From Candidatus Korobacter versatilis (GTDB taxonomy: Bacteria; Acidobacteriota; Terriglobia; Terriglobales; Acidobacteriaceae), in contig JACPNR010000006.1 of assembly GCA_016185395.1 (NCBI GenBank), positions 124,001 to 188,000 of the forward strand: a stretch of 64,000 nt of DNA. The letters run 5' to 3'. Shown piece by piece: positions 43,043-52,746 of this stretch. The position numbers and the translations under genes were made by a program. Under the pieces are notes generated by a model, which saw only the letters and a program-made list of their open reading frames with translations, had not been told where the DNA came from and did not search any database. The stretch's first letter is position 1; each line of letters opens with the position of its first letter.

Positions 43043-45658
43043 ATGCCTCTTTCCCCCGGACAAAGACTTGGCCCCTACGAGATCATCGCCCCGCTCGGTG
43101 CGGGCGGCATGGGCGAGGTCTATCGCGCGCGCGACACGCGCCTCGACCGCGAGGTCGCGGTCAAGGTGCTCAGCGGCGACAGCCAGTTCACCTCCGACCT
43201 GAAGCAGCGCTTCGAGCGCGAGGCGCGCGCCATCTCCTCGCTCAATCATCCGCACATCTGCACCCTCCACGACGTGGGCCGGCACGAGGGCACCGACTAC
43301 CTCGTGATGGAGCTCATCGACGGCCAGACGCTCGCCGACCGCCTGCAGCGCGGCTCGCTGCCGCTCGACCAGTTGCTCGCTTACGGCGAGCAGATCGCGG
43401 ACGCGCTCGAGCGCGCGCACCGCAAAGGCATCGTGCATCGTGACCTCAAGCCCGGAAACATCATGCTGACGAAGTCCGGCGCCAAGCTGCTCGACTTCGG
43501 CCTGGCCAAACCGGTCTCGCACCACATGGCCGCGACCGCCGAGCTCACGCGCGCGCAGTCGCAACCCATCACCGAGCGCGGCACCATCCTGGGCACGTAC
43601 CAGTACATGGCGCCCGAGCAGATCGAGGGCAGGGAATCCGACGCGCGTTCGGACATCTTCTCCTTCGGCGCCGTGCTGTTCGAGATGGCGACCGGCAAGA
43701 AGGCGTTCGAAGGGAAGTCGCAGATCTCGGTCGCCAGCGCCATCCTCGAAAAAGACCCGCCGGCGATCTCCACCCTCCAGCCGGTGAGCCCCGTGGAGCT
43801 CGACCGCGTGGTGCAGACCTGCCTCGCGAAGGACCCCGAAGAACGCTGGCAGAGCGCCGGGGACATCAAGCTGGAACTGGGCTTCGTTCGCGGCGCCGCG
43901 CGCCAAAAGCGCGCCGGCCCTGGCAGCGCGCGGACATGGCAGTGGGCGGCTGCGCTCGCCCTCCTGCTCGTCGCCGCCGCTTTCCTTGCCGGCAATCGGC
44001 TGCGACCGGAAGCGGCGCGGCCGCCGCTCTACCGCACCTCGGTGCTTCCGCCAGCGCGGCACTCCTTCGTCGCTTATGACTTCGCGATCTCGCCCGACGG
44101 CACCCGCCTCGCTTACACCGCCACCGATGCCAGCGGCGTGAGCAAGCTCTGGATCAAGAACCTGGCCACCGACGCCAATACCGAGTACTCCGGCACCGAA
44201 AGCGCGACGCATCCCTTCTGGTCACCCGACGGCAAGGACGTCGCCTTCTACGCTGGTGGCCGGCTGGTGCGGCTGAATACGCTCAGCGGAGCGACGCAGA
44301 ATATCGCCACCGCCATCGTGGGACGCGGCGGCGCCTGGAGCAAGGATGGCCAGATCGTGTTCGTACCCGCCATCGGCGTTGGGCTCGGGCGCGTTCCTGC
44401 CGCCGGCGGCACTCCGGCAGTGGCCACGACCGTAAGCGCGAACGGGCCGGAAAGCCATCGCTGGCCCACGTTCCTGCCGGATGGCCGCCACTTCCTCTTT
44501 GTCGTCGATTGGTCGACCGACCGCGACGGCCTTTACGTCGCCTCCGTGGACGATCCTACGCCGCGGCTGGTCGCGGCTACGATGCGTGGCAACACCGCCT
44601 ACGCAGATGGACAGCTCTTCTTCGTGAAAGACGGCACGCTGTCCGCGCAGCCTTTCAACACGAACACCTTCAAGCTGGAAGGCGAGCCCCGCGTCGTGGT
44701 GGGCCAGGAGTTGGAGCAGGACACAGGCTTCAATCGCTCGGGATTCTCGGTTGCGGAGGGCGGGGCGTTGATCTACCAGTCACGCGACTCTTACAGTTCG
44801 CGCCTGATATGGTTCGACCGCTCCGGCAAGGAACTGGAAGCCATCGGGCCACCTGGGCCGTATCATCCCACGCTTTCACGCGATGGCCGTCGCCTCGGCA
44901 TGACGGTCGACAGCGCCAGCGACGGGCACATGCGCGTGCACGTCCTCGATCTCGGGCGCGGCACGGTGACGTCGGTGGCGACCGATTCCGAGCGCAGCGA
45001 AGCGCTCATCTGGTCGCCGGATGGTACGAACATCGCTTATGTCACGCGTGGCCAGCACAGCCAGCTGTTTCGGCGGGCCGCAGACGGCTCGGGCGAGCCC
45101 GAACTGCTGGCCGAATCCTCGCGCGTGATGACCACGGATTGGTCGCCCGATGGCCGCTACATTCTGTACATGAACTTCCTGCACGGCGCGCCGGAGCTGT
45201 GGACCTACGACACCGTCGCGCGAAAGAACGAGCCGCGTGTGGTTGCGTCCTCTGCCGAGGGCCAGTTCTCTCCCGATGGGCGCTGGCTCGCATATACCGT
45301 CGGCGGACGCACGGCCGAGCCCGTGATCTTCGTGCAGCCCTTCCCCGGCCCCGGCCTGCGGACGCAGATCTCGGCCGGCGGTGGCACGCAACCGCGCTGG
45401 AGTCCCGACGGCAAGGAGCTCTACTACATCAGCGTCGGGAAGGAATTGATGGCGGTTTCTATCCGCGTGAACGGTGGAGTACTCGAGGCTTCCGCCCCTC
45501 AGGTCCTCTTCCGTACGCGCATGCACGCGCCGCGGTACTCACTCTTCCAGTATGACGTGTCGCCTGACGGCAAGCGCTTCCTCATCAACTCGCTGCCGCG
45601 CGAAGACGCCGCCGCGCCCCTCACCCTGATCACCGACTGGACCGCCCTCGGCAAATAG
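43043..45658 (+). CDS. transmembrane Ser/Thr protein kinase with PD40 beta-propeller sensor domain
   Basis: The 871-residue product has an N-terminal Hanks-type kinase (11-275): GAGGMG (19-24), Lys41 in VAVKVL, HRDLKPGN near 133, DFGLAK and the APEQ motif. A single membrane span follows (about 300-320, WAAALALLLVAAAFLAG). The outer part (345-870) is built of WD40-like PD40 repeats (SPDGTRLAYT, SPDGKDVAFY, SPDGTNIAYV, SPDGRWLAYT, SPDGKELYYI), as in TolB. This layout is very common in acidobacteria. The propeller probably senses an extracytoplasmic ligand or protein. The gene is alone on its strand. Confidence 0.95.
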   Translation: MPLSPGQRLGPYEIIAPLGAGGMGEVYRARDTRLDREVAVKVLSGDSQFTSDLKQRFEREARAISSLNHPHICTLHDVGRHEGTDYLVMELIDGQTLADRLQRGSLPLDQLLAYGEQIADALERAHRKGIVHRDLKPGNIMLTKSGAKLLDFGLAKPVSHHMAATAELTRAQSQPITERGTILGTYQYMAPEQIEGRESDARSDIFSFGAVLFEMATGKKAFEGKSQISVASAILEKDPPAISTLQPVSPVELDRVVQTCLAKDPEERWQSAGDIKLELGFVRGAARQKRAGPGSARTWQWAAALALLLVAAAFLAGNRLRPEAARPPLYRTSVLPPARHSFVAYDFAISPDGTRLAYTATDASGVSKLWIKNLATDANTEYSGTESATHPFWSPDGKDVAFYAGGRLVRLNTLSGATQNIATAIVGRGGAWSKDGQIVFVPAIGVGLGRVPAAGGTPAVATTVSANGPESHRWPTFLPDGRHFLFVVDWSTDRDGLYVASVDDPTPRLVAATMRGNTAYADGQLFFVKDGTLSAQPFNTNTFKLEGEPRVVVGQELEQDTGFNRSGFSVAEGGALIYQSRDSYSSRLIWFDRSGKELEAIGPPGPYHPTLSRDGRRLGMTVDSASDGHMRVHVLDLGRGTVTSVATDSERSEALIWSPDGTNIAYVTRGQHSQLFRRAADGSGEPELLAESSRVMTTDWSPDGRYILYMNFLHGAPELWTYDTVARKNEPRVVASSAEGQFSPDGRWLAYTVGGRTAEPVIFVQPFPGPGLRTQISAGGGTQPRWSPDGKELYYISVGKELMAVSIRVNGGVLEASAPQVLFRTRMHAPRYSLFQYDVSPDGKRFLINSLPREDAAAPLTLITDWTALGK

Positions 45659-45670
45659 CCGGCCGGCCTG

Positions 45671-46501
45671 CTACTTCTTCGTCCGGCCGTGGCTCACGCT
45701 TCCCGCGACGAAGCGCGCGTCCGGCTCCGGCGTGTTGTACGTCACGGTGTTGAGGAAGCGCTGGCGGTACATCTCGCCGTTGCGGAACCACGTCCAGCTC
45801 AGCGGCGACGGTATTCCTTGCAGCAGCCGATAGTTGTCATAGACCTCGGTCTCTTCCGTGCGTTCCGCCGTGGCCGGATCGCGCACCGTGAACGTCTTCT
45901 TGATGGGCAGGAAGGAATCGCTCGCCATGTAGTAGCTCACGCCGCGGTTCTGCGCGTCCATGATGGTCACCTTCTCCGCCGGCTTCGACTCGGCGATGGT
46001 CGCGCCGTCGTAGAACAGCGCCGTGCCCGGCGCCTTCAGCCACCGCCGCAGCACGTACTCGTTCGAGTACTCGCGCCGCTGCAGATATTCCTTCAGCTCT
46101 TCCTTGTCGAGCAGCGTGGTGCCGCGGAACGTGGTCTCCCATGCCTGGTCGCCGTTGTACACCACGTACCAGTCGCGCTGCTTGGTCAGCTCGATGCGGT
46201 CTTTGTCCGGATACTTCCAGAACCGCCAGAACTGCACGCCCGTCCCCGAAGGCTGGCCGTGGTGGAAGCGAAAGGTGCGGCCCACTTCCTCGCGCGTCTG
46301 GTAAGTCATGTAAGCGTCGCCGCCGAGCGCGCGGACCATCTTGTCGAGCAGCGCCTTCGCCTGCTTCGCGTTCTCGGAATCGTTCTGGATGGGCGCCGTG
46401 GTCGTGGGAGGCGGTGCTTGCACGGGCGTGGTCACCACCGCCGGCTTCTGCGCGAACGCCGCGACAGCAAAGAGGAGCAGGGAACAGAGGGCTTTTCTCA
46501 T
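45671..46501 (-). CDS. exported LolA-like (outer-membrane lipoprotein-sorting-like) protein
   Basis: The 276-residue product has a signal peptide (1-18, ending FAQ), a Pro/Thr linker and a region from about 50 to 265 with LDKMVRALGGDAYMTYQTREEVGRTF, FWKYPDKDRIELTKQRDWYVVYNGDQAWE and VYDNYRLLQGIPSPLSWTWFRNGE. These phrases resemble LolA/DUF4292-type beta sheets that carry lipids or lipoproteins. The call is by fold only. The ATG at 46501 is chosen at the signal peptide; the longer frame adds residues with no support. Confidence 0.65.
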   Translation of the reverse strand: MRKALCSLLLFAVAAFAQKPAVVTTPVQAPPPTTTAPIQNDSENAKQAKALLDKMVRALGGDAYMTYQTREEVGRTFRFHHGQPSGTGVQFWRFWKYPDKDRIELTKQRDWYVVYNGDQAWETTFRGTTLLDKEELKEYLQRREYSNEYVLRRWLKAPGTALFYDGATIAESKPAEKVTIMDAQNRGVSYYMASDSFLPIKKTFTVRDPATAERTEETEVYDNYRLLQGIPSPLSWTWFRNGEMYRQRFLNTVTYNTPEPDARFVAGSVSHGRTKK

Positions 46502-46550
46502 GGGTTCTTTATTAGAAGCAGGACTGGGCAGTGTAGCTGCTTCAAAGGCG

Positions 46551-46627
46551 TTCACACGAAGGCCACGAAGGCACCACGAAGGTCCTCCATGGAGCCCTTC
46601 GTGAAAACCTTTGTGTCCTTCGTGTGA
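46551..46627. repeat. two-arm intergenic repeat, cacacgaaggcc / ccttcgtgtg units
   Basis: CACACGAAGGCCACGAAGG and CACCACGAAGG face CCCTTCGTG and GTGTCCTTCGTGTG. A central TCCTCCATGGAG is shared with the copy at 53971, so these two are recent relatives. Confidence 0.75.
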
Positions 46628-46639
46628 TGCTCTTCGGGC

Positions 46640-47410
46640 TCATCCCACCAAAACCGCGCCGCCATTCACGTTGAACACTTCCCCGGTCACGAATCCGGCG
46701 CCCTCGGTGCAGAGGAACACGATGCACGCCGCCAGCTCTTCCGGAGTCCCCACGCGTCCCAGCGGGATGGTGGCAAACACGCGCGGCGCGACGGTCGGGT
46801 CCTCGAGCGCGGGCGCGGCCATGTCGGTCGCCACCCAGCCCGGCGCCACGCAGTTCACGCGGATCTTGTCGCGCGCCAGCTCGGTCGCGAGCCCCTTGGT
46901 CATGCTGATGACCGCGCCTTTGGTCGCGGCGTAGTCGCAGTGGAAGGCCTCGCCGCGCTGTCCCGCCGTCGAGCTGATCAGGACGATGGCGCCGCCCGCG
47001 CCCTGCTGCTTCATCTGCGCCACCGCATGCTTCACCAGGCCGAACACCGAGTTCAGGTTCACCGCCATGGTGTGCAGCCACTGCTCGTCGCTCATGCGGT
47101 CGATGGGCGCATCCTTCGGCGGCCATATCCCGTGGTTCGCCACCAGGATGTCGAGGCGCCCGAAGCGTTTGACGGTCGCCTCCACCAACGCCCGAGCGTC
47201 TTCCGCCGTCGAAAGCTCTTGCTGGAAGGCGGCCGCGTGGTCGCGTCCGCAGGACTCGACCACTTTGTCCGCGCGGACGGCGGCCTGGTGATAGTTGAAC
47301 GCGACCTTCGCGCCGGACTTCACCAGCAACTCCACCGTCGCCGCGCCAATGCCACGCGACCCGCCGGAGACCAGCGCCACCTTGTTCTTCAATGAGAGTT
47401 CGAGCGGCAT
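46640..47410 (-). CDS. short-chain dehydrogenase/reductase (FabG-like)
   Basis: The 256-residue product has the Rossmann motif VSGGSRGIGAA (about 14-24), the NHG variant of NAG in LVANHGIWPP, catalytic Ser in VLISSTAG and YAATK as the Tyr-Lys pair, then NCVAPGWVATDM and the C-terminal FNVNGG. These are classical SDRs using NAD(P)H. FabG or a similar ketoreductase is the nearest type, but the substrate cannot be fixed. It stands alone between repeat elements. Confidence 0.9.
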   Translation of the reverse strand: MPLELSLKNKVALVSGGSRGIGAATVELLVKSGAKVAFNYHQAAVRADKVVESCGRDHAAAFQQELSTAEDARALVEATVKRFGRLDILVANHGIWPPKDAPIDRMSDEQWLHTMAVNLNSVFGLVKHAVAQMKQQGAGGAIVLISSTAGQRGEAFHCDYAATKGAVISMTKGLATELARDKIRVNCVAPGWVATDMAAPALEDPTVAPRVFATIPLGRVGTPEELAACIVFLCTEGAGFVTGEVFNVNGGAVLVG

Positions 47411-47442
47411 AGGTTGAACCCGCGATTATAGAACCCAAGAGC

Positions 47443-47534
47443 AGCCACGGATTTCACGGATTCGGACGGATAAGACCCTGACCTAAAGAACGCCTGCTCT
47501 ATCCGCGCTTTATCCGCGAGGATCCGCGGCGGAA
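47443..47534. repeat. two-arm intergenic repeat, cacgga / atccgcg units
   Basis: CCACGGATTTCACGGATTCGG faces TATCCGCGCTTTATCCGCGAG and GATCCGCGGCGG. It is the same class as the copy at 26760 and occupies the gap upstream of the SDR. Confidence 0.7.
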
Positions 47535-47540
47535 GAGACT

Positions 47541-48335
47541 TCATTTTTTCCAGTGCTTCGCCGCCGCCACGACCGCGGCGAACAGCGCGCGCGATGCCGG
47601 TTCTTCTTTGTACGTCCGCTCGGGGTGCCACTGCACGCCGAGCACGAAGTGCTCCGGCTGCGTTCCCTCGACCGCCTCGATCACGCCGTCGTCGGGAGAA
47701 GTCGCGACCGCGCGCAGTCCGTCGCCCACCACATCCGCCGCCTGGTGATGGCTCGAGTTCACCGGGATGGTGAGCGTCTCCGGTTCTTCCACCGCGTCGT
47801 GGCCCTCGCTCGTCTCCTGCCCGGGACCGAGCGAGGGGCCGGTCATGTCGAGCACCGCCGGCGCCACGATCGCGCCCAGCACGGAGTCCGACGGGATGAC
47901 GGCGTTGTGCGCGCGCAGCACCGCGCGGCCGGCCTCGTGGTTCACGGGCGTTGCGAGATGCTGGCGCAGCGTCCCCGTCCGCCACACATTCAATATCTGC
48001 ATGCCGTAGCAGATGCCGAGCAGCGGCTTGCGCAGGTTGTAGGCGTCCTGGATGAGCAGTTCGTCCACGTTGTCGCGCTGCCGGTCGGCCGCGGCGGACT
48101 TCGGGTCGCGCCGCTGCCCATATTTTTCCGGGTCCACATCTGCGGACGACCCCGGCAACAGCACGCCGGCGCATTGCGACGCAATCTTCGCGATCTCCGC
48201 CGGCGCAGCGCCCAAGGGGACGACCACGGGCTCGCCGCCCGCCGCGCGCACCGCTTCTTCGTATTGCGGCAGCGCGCGCGCGTTGTACTCCGGCTTCTCC
48301 CACGCCGGCTCCGGGATGGCGATCTTCGGGCGCAC
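47541..48335 (-). CDS. class I amidotransferase-like hydrolase, PuuD type (peptidase C26)
   Basis: The 264-residue product has the C26 pattern: PQYEEAVRAAGGEPVVVPLG, LLPGSSADVDPEKYG, nucleophile Cys in LGICYGMQ, NSSHHQAAD and the HPE motif VQWHPERT. PuuD cleaves gamma-glutamyl-GABA in polyamine breakdown, and related enzymes hydrolyse other gamma-glutamyl amides. No other polyamine genes are seen. The GTG at 48335 is the only sensible start near the family N-terminus (RPKIAIPEPAW). Confidence 0.88.
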   Translation of the reverse strand: MRPKIAIPEPAWEKPEYNARALPQYEEAVRAAGGEPVVVPLGAAPAEIAKIASQCAGVLLPGSSADVDPEKYGQRRDPKSAAADRQRDNVDELLIQDAYNLRKPLLGICYGMQILNVWRTGTLRQHLATPVNHEAGRAVLRAHNAVIPSDSVLGAIVAPAVLDMTGPSLGPGQETSEGHDAVEEPETLTIPVNSSHHQAADVVGDGLRAVATSPDDGVIEAVEGTQPEHFVLGVQWHPERTYKEEPASRALFAAVVAAAKHWKK

Positions 48336-48393
48336 GTCCTTATTGTAGCGGGAGGAAAACTTCACCGCCGAGGCGCCGAGTCCGCCAAGGCAA

Positions 48394-48421
48394 CCGAACC
48401 GGAAACTGGAAACGGGAAACC
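48394..48421 (+). repeat. heptamer repeat arm, GGAAACY unit
   Basis: GGAAACT-GGAAACG-GGAAACC has a 7-bp period in the divergent gap between the PuuD-like gene and the next plus-strand gene. It is preceded by the 'gccgaggcgccgag' repeat. Confidence 0.65.
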
Positions 48422-48462
48422 TCTGCATTAGAATAGGAAGTTCCCAGCACAAGGAGATTGCA

Positions 48463-49170
48463 GTGAGCACTCAGCCCACCGGCGCCGCCGCCGGCCATTA
48501 CATGACGCTCTGCGGCCTGCCCGTCACCATCCACATGAACTGGCCGTTCCATCCCGCCGTCGCCGGCTCCGACTTCTTCGTCCTGCACGGGCGCATGTCT
48601 TTGGCCGTGGGTTCCGGGGAAAGCTCCCATCTGCACGCCGAGATCGCGCTCCAGCTCACCCAGGTCATCAAGGAGGCGCTGCCTTCGCTCGACCGCGAGC
48701 ACTCCGAGCCGGCGGTGGTCAACGCCATCCGCAAAGACCTCGACCGCAAGCAGCTTGAGCTGGTGAAGAGCGGCAAGCGCCAGCCCGTGACCGTCTCCAG
48801 CCGGCATTACAACTTCAAGCAGAACCGCCTCGCCTTCGGCACCGCCCCGGACGACGAGATCGTCGCCTTCATCCGCCGCAAAGTCTTCTGGCTCTCGAAA
48901 CTCGCGGGTGGACAGCCCGGTGTTCATTCTGAAGTCCGCGTCGCCGAGCCGCTCGACCTGCTCTACCTCAACACCACCGCCGAGCACATGCTCGAGCTCG
49001 CGCAGCGTGACCTCGCCGCGCACGGACTCATCACGCTCGCCAAGGGATTCGCCGCGCCCGGCGAGAAGCTCCTCAGCTTCGCCCACCAGATCGAGCACGA
49101 GCTGAAGGAATCGCTCCATGCCCTCGAAGAAAAACACCGCTTCGAGAAAGAGGGCGCTACGCATTTTTAG
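48463..49170 (+). CDS. hypothetical protein, 235 residues
   Basis: The GTG start is preceded by AAGGAGAT at good spacing. The product has no signal peptide. It contains GHYMTLCGLPVTIHMNWPFHP, a central helical part (LPSLDREHSEPAVVNAIRKDLDRKQLELVKSGKR) and an acidic/basic helical C-terminus (FAHQIEHELKESLHALEEKHRF). No family is recognised. It is a soluble protein with normal codon bias, apparently monocistronic, and an imperfect terminator follows at 49234. Confidence 0.7.
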   Translation: MSTQPTGAAAGHYMTLCGLPVTIHMNWPFHPAVAGSDFFVLHGRMSLAVGSGESSHLHAEIALQLTQVIKEALPSLDREHSEPAVVNAIRKDLDRKQLELVKSGKRQPVTVSSRHYNFKQNRLAFGTAPDDEIVAFIRRKVFWLSKLAGGQPGVHSEVRVAEPLDLLYLNTTAEHMLELAQRDLAAHGLITLAKGFAAPGEKLLSFAHQIEHELKESLHALEEKHRFEKEGATHF

Positions 49171-49233
49171 GCTTCTGGCTTGATTTGCATTTCGAGCCCG
49201 CCGCGGCGGGCGAGAAAGCCCTACCCCAGCCAA

Positions 49234-49259
49234 AAGGCTTCCTGACTCCAGGAGGCCTT
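49234..49259 (+). terminator. hairpin downstream of the 235-residue gene
   Basis: AAGGCTTCCTG pairs with CAGGAGGCCTT (one G-T wobble) across a 4-base loop. The T-run is weak. Just upstream, GCCCGCCGCGGCGGGC (49198-49213) is a further palindrome. Confidence 0.5.
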
Positions 49260-49311
49260 ATCGTTGTCACAGGGCTCCCTCACTACGCTCGGGATGTAAA
49301 AGAAAAAACCA

Positions 49312-50619
49312 ATGCCCCAGCAGCACATCTCGCTCGCCAGCTACTACCGCCTGCTGCGCGGCAACGGCAACTTCCGCCGCCTGTGGTTCGCGGAGATCGT
49401 GAGCGAGCTCGGCGACTGGTTCTACATGGTGTCGCTCTACGCCATGCTGCTCGAGTTCACCGGACGCGCCGAGTCCATCGGACTCGCCTTCGCCCTCCAG
49501 GTCCTGCCGCAGGCGCTCACCGGACCGTTTGCCGGCGTCATCAACGACCGCATCAGCCGCCGCCAGGTCATGATCTTCACCGACATCGCGCGCGCCGTCA
49601 TCATCACCTGCGTGCTTTTCGTGCGCACGCCCGCGATGGTCTGGCTCGTCTACCCGCTGCTCTTCCTGGAGACGGTGATGTGGGGATTGTTCGAGCCGGC
49701 GCGCACGGCCGTCATCCCCAACATCGTGCGCGAGGACGAGACGCTCATCGCCAACACCCTCGCCTCGAGCACGTGGTCGATGAACATGTTCATCGGCTCG
49801 GCGCTCGGCGGCGCGGCCGCCGTGTGGCTCGGCCGCGACTGGATCTTTGGACTCGACGCCGCGTCGTTCCTCGTCTCCGCCTGGCTGCTCTCGCGCATGC
49901 GCTTCACCGAACCGCATCTCGCTGCGCGCGGACCGGCGCGCGTGCGCGACCTCTTCGACCATTCCGAAGTCGTGGAAGGCCTGCGTTACGTCCGCCGCGA
50001 CCGCCGGCTCACGTCGGCCATCCTGGTGAAGGGCGCGCTCGGCGTCACCGGCGCGAGCTGGGTAATCTTCCCCATCTTCGGAAAAGAGATCTTCCCGTGG
50101 CGCAGCGCCGGCATCACGGCGGCGCAAGGCGCGCTCATCGGGATGAGCCTGCTGATGGGCGCGCGCGGCCTCGGCTCGCTCATCGGCCCGCTGACCGCAG
50201 CGCCGTGGGCGGCGCAGCGCCTCTCGCGCTTGCGCATCGGCATCCTGCTCGGCTTCATCGCCTACGGGCTGGGATATCTCACCCTCGGTTGGATCAACGA
50301 CCGCTGGCTGGCCTACGCCGTCGTCGTGCTCTCACACATGGGCGGCGCCGTCATCTGGGTCTTCTCCACCACGCTGCTGCAACTGCTCACCGACGACCGC
50401 TACCGCGGCCGCGTCTTCGCCGCCGAACTCGCCGGCTGCACCGTCATGCTCGCGCTCACGTCGTGGATCGCCGGCTTCGTCATCGACCACGGCGTCACCG
50501 TCCGCACCGTCACCATCTGGACCGGATGGTTCACCCTGCTCGCCGCGCTGTGGTGGATATGGGCCGGCCTCAAGCCATCGGCGCAGGTGGCCGCCGGCGA
50601 CCCCGCCGGCGCAGCCTGA
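49312..50619 (+). CDS. MFS transporter (MFS_3/efflux type)
   Basis: The 435-residue product has about 12 membrane spans. The N-terminus FRRLWFAEIVSELGDWFYMVSLYAML and the loop GVINDRISRRQVMIFTDIARA (an MFS motif A-like loop) fit the MFS_3 group of drug, macrolide or siderophore exporters. WGLFEPARTAVIPNIV is also typical. The substrate is unknown and no regulator is adjacent. It is convergent with mnmG, and the two 3' ends are 12 bases apart. Confidence 0.88.
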   Translation: MPQQHISLASYYRLLRGNGNFRRLWFAEIVSELGDWFYMVSLYAMLLEFTGRAESIGLAFALQVLPQALTGPFAGVINDRISRRQVMIFTDIARAVIITCVLFVRTPAMVWLVYPLLFLETVMWGLFEPARTAVIPNIVREDETLIANTLASSTWSMNMFIGSALGGAAAVWLGRDWIFGLDAASFLVSAWLLSRMRFTEPHLAARGPARVRDLFDHSEVVEGLRYVRRDRRLTSAILVKGALGVTGASWVIFPIFGKEIFPWRSAGITAAQGALIGMSLLMGARGLGSLIGPLTAAPWAAQRLSRLRIGILLGFIAYGLGYLTLGWINDRWLAYAVVVLSHMGGAVIWVFSTTLLQLLTDDRYRGRVFAAELAGCTVMLALTSWIAGFVIDHGVTVRTVTIWTGWFTLLAALWWIWAGLKPSAQVAAGDPAGAA

Positions 50620-50628
50620 TCCAACAAA

Positions 50629-50654
50629 TTGCTAGCTGCTGATCGCTAATCGCT
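50629..50654. repeat. heptamer repeat arm at the 3' end of mnmG
   Basis: GCTAGCT-GCTGATC-GCTAATC-GC has a 7-bp period. On the minus strand it encodes the last residues (LAISS) and the stop codon of mnmG. Confidence 0.7.
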
Positions 50655-52617
50655 TCCTCTGTATCTCGATGAACACATTCACCAGCGACACCGCCGCCGG
50701 CGTCACGCCCGGGATGCGCGAGGCCTGCCCCAGCGTCCGCGGACGCACGTGCGCGAGCTTCTCCTTCATCTCGCGCGAGAGCCCGCTGACGGTCGCGTAC
50801 TCGAACCACTCCGGGATGGTCCGCTGCTCGCTCTTCTTCAGCCGCTCGATGGCGCGCTCCTGCTGCGCCAGGTAGCCGGCGTACTTGATCTCCGTCTCCA
50901 CGGACTTCAGTTCGTTGCGGATGACGGCCGCGTTCACCGCCGCGTCCTCCGCGGGCCGTGCGAAAAATTCCGGATACGCCCGCTCCAACTCGCGACGCAG
51001 CAGCTCGATGCTCACCTCGGGCCGCTTCAGCAGTTGCGCGAACGTCTGCCCGGCGGCCTCTGGCCACCTTCCACCGTCCCCTGTCCTCTTGGCCTTCCCC
51101 AGCACCGCCGCCATCCGCCGCACTCGTTCCTGCTTCGCTTGGAACTCCGCCCAGTCGGCATCGGCGATCATGCCCACGCGCCTTCCGTGCGGCGTCAAGC
51201 GGCGGTCGGCGTTGTCGATGCGCAGGTGCAGCCGGAACTCGGCGCGCGAGGTGAACATGCGGTAAGGCTCGTTCGTCCCCTTCGAGATCAGGTCGTCGAT
51301 CAGGATGGCGATGTACGCCTCCGTCCGGTCGAGCACCAGCGGGGCCTCGCCCTTCAACTTCAGCGCGGCATTGATGCCCGCCATGATGCCCTGCGCGCCG
51401 GCTTCTTCGTATCCCGATGTCCCGTTGATCTGCCCGGCGAGATAGAGCCCGGCGATCTTCTTGGTCTCGAGCGTGCGCTCGAGTTCGGTGGGGTCGATGG
51501 CGTCGTACTCGATGGCGTATCCCGGCCGCAGCATCTTCGCCGTCTCGAGCCCGGGCACGGACGCGATCATCGCCAACTGCACCTCCACCGGCAGCGACGT
51601 CGACATCCCGTTCACGTACACCTCGTCGGTGTTCAGTCCTTCCGGCTCGAGGAAAAGCTGGTGCGTGGTCTTGTCCGGAAACTTCACGATCTTGTCTTCG
51701 ATGCTCGGGCAGTACCGCGGCCCGATGCTCTTGATCTGCCCGGAGTACATCGGCGAACGGTGCACGTTCTCGCGGATCACGCGGTGCGTCTCCTCCGACG
51801 TGAACGCGATGTAGCACGGCACCTGCCGCTGCTTGATTGTCTTGGTGCGGAAGCTGAACGGAGTCGGCTCCGCGTCGCCCGGCTGCGCGGTGAAGCGCGA
51901 CCAGTCGATGGTGCGTCCGTCGAGCCGCGGCGGCGTCCCGGTCTTCAGGCGCGTGCCGCGCAGGCCCAGCAGCTTCAACGCCTCGCCCAGCAGTTGCGAC
52001 GGCGGCTCGCCCGAGCGCCCCGCCGGATGCGTCTGCTCGCCACAGTGGATGAGCCCGTTCAGGAACGTCCCGGTAGTGATGATGACCGCACGCGCGCCGA
52101 TCTCCCGCCCATCGCGGAGCTTGATGCCGACCGCGCGCCGCGCACGGCGCAAGTCTTCAGTCTTCAGACTGCGGTCTTCAGCCTGACGCTCCCCACCTGA
52201 CGACTGAAGACTGCAGTCTGAAGACTCGAGCAGAACGTCTGCCACCTCGGCTTCCTTCACCGTCAGCAGGGGCTCCCGCGCGAGCACCTCGCGCATCTTC
52301 ACGCGGTATTGCGCCTTGTCGCACTGCGCGCGCGGCGACCACACCGCCGGACCGCGTGACGTGTTCAGCAGCCGGAACTGTATGCCCACCGCGTCGGTGA
52401 CCTCGCCCATCACGCCGCCCAGCGCGTCGATCTCGCGGACGAGATGCCCCTTGGCGATCCCGCCGACCGCCGGATTGCACGACATCTGCGCGATCAGCTC
52501 CACGCTCAGCGTGAACAGCGCCGTCTTCAGCCCCATGCGCGCCGCGGCGACGGCAGCCTCGCACCCGGCATGCCCGGCGCCGACCACGACCACATCGAAT
52601 TGTTCAGAGAAAGCCAT
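50632..52617 (-). CDS. mnmG: tRNA uridine-5-carboxymethylaminomethyl modification enzyme MnmG
   Basis: MnmG (GidA) with MnmE modifies U34 of certain tRNAs using FAD. The 661-residue product has the FAD motif [13 protein letters not shown] (9-21), [30 protein letters not shown] and [16 protein letters not shown]. It is longer than the usual 620-640 because residues about 131-156 are an insertion encoded by a heptamer repeat pair (nt 52151-52228, Ser/Gln/Glu-rich), between VADVLLE and [16 protein letters not shown]. The C-terminal LAISS is also repeat-encoded. mnmE lies 1.5 kb away on the other strand. Confidence 0.95.
   Translation of the reverse strand: MAFSEQFDVVVVGAGHAGCEAAVAAARMGLKTALFTLSVELIAQMSCNPAVGGIAKGHLVREIDALGGVMGEVTDAVGIQFRLLNTSRGPAVWSPRAQCDKAQYRVKMREVLAREPLLTVKEAEVADVLLESSDCSLQSSGGERQAEDRSLKTEDLRRARRAVGIKLRDGREIGARAVIITTGTFLNGLIHCGEQTHPAGRSGEPPSQLLGEALKLLGLRGTRLKTGTPPRLDGRTIDWSRFTAQPGDAEPTPFSFRTKTIKQRQVPCYIAFTSEETHRVIRENVHRSPMYSGQIKSIGPRYCPSIEDKIVKFPDKTTHQLFLEPEGLNTDEVYVNGMSTSLPVEVQLAMIASVPGLETAKMLRPGYAIEYDAIDPTELERTLETKKIAGLYLAGQINGTSGYEEAGAQGIMAGINAALKLKGEAPLVLDRTEAYIAILIDDLISKGTNEPYRMFTSRAEFRLHLRIDNADRRLTPHGRRVGMIADADWAEFQAKQERVRRMAAVLGKAKRTGDGGRWPEAAGQTFAQLLKRPEVSIELLRRELERAYPEFFARPAEDAAVNAAVIRNELKSVETEIKYAGYLAQQERAIERLKKSEQRTIPEWFEYATVSGLSREMKEKLAHVRPRTLGQASRIPGVTPAAVSLVNVFIEIQRKRLAISS
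52151..52228. repeat. heptamer repeat hairpin inside mnmG, CTTCAGT / ACTGAAG units
   Basis: Left arm GTCTTCAGTCTTCAGACTGC-GGTCTTCAG and right arm CGACTGAAGACTGCAGTCTG-AAGAC are complementary with a 7-bp period. The whole element is translated in frame within mnmG. Confidence 0.92.
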
Positions 52618-52746
52618 TGCAGAACGCAGTTGCAGGCGCCCGCCCCGCGCGCGCGCTAGTACACATTCTAACAATGCAAAGCCGCACACTTGGCGCGCCG
52701 CCGCCTTCACCCGTATATTGTTCCTTCCAGACCGAAAGGACACGCC

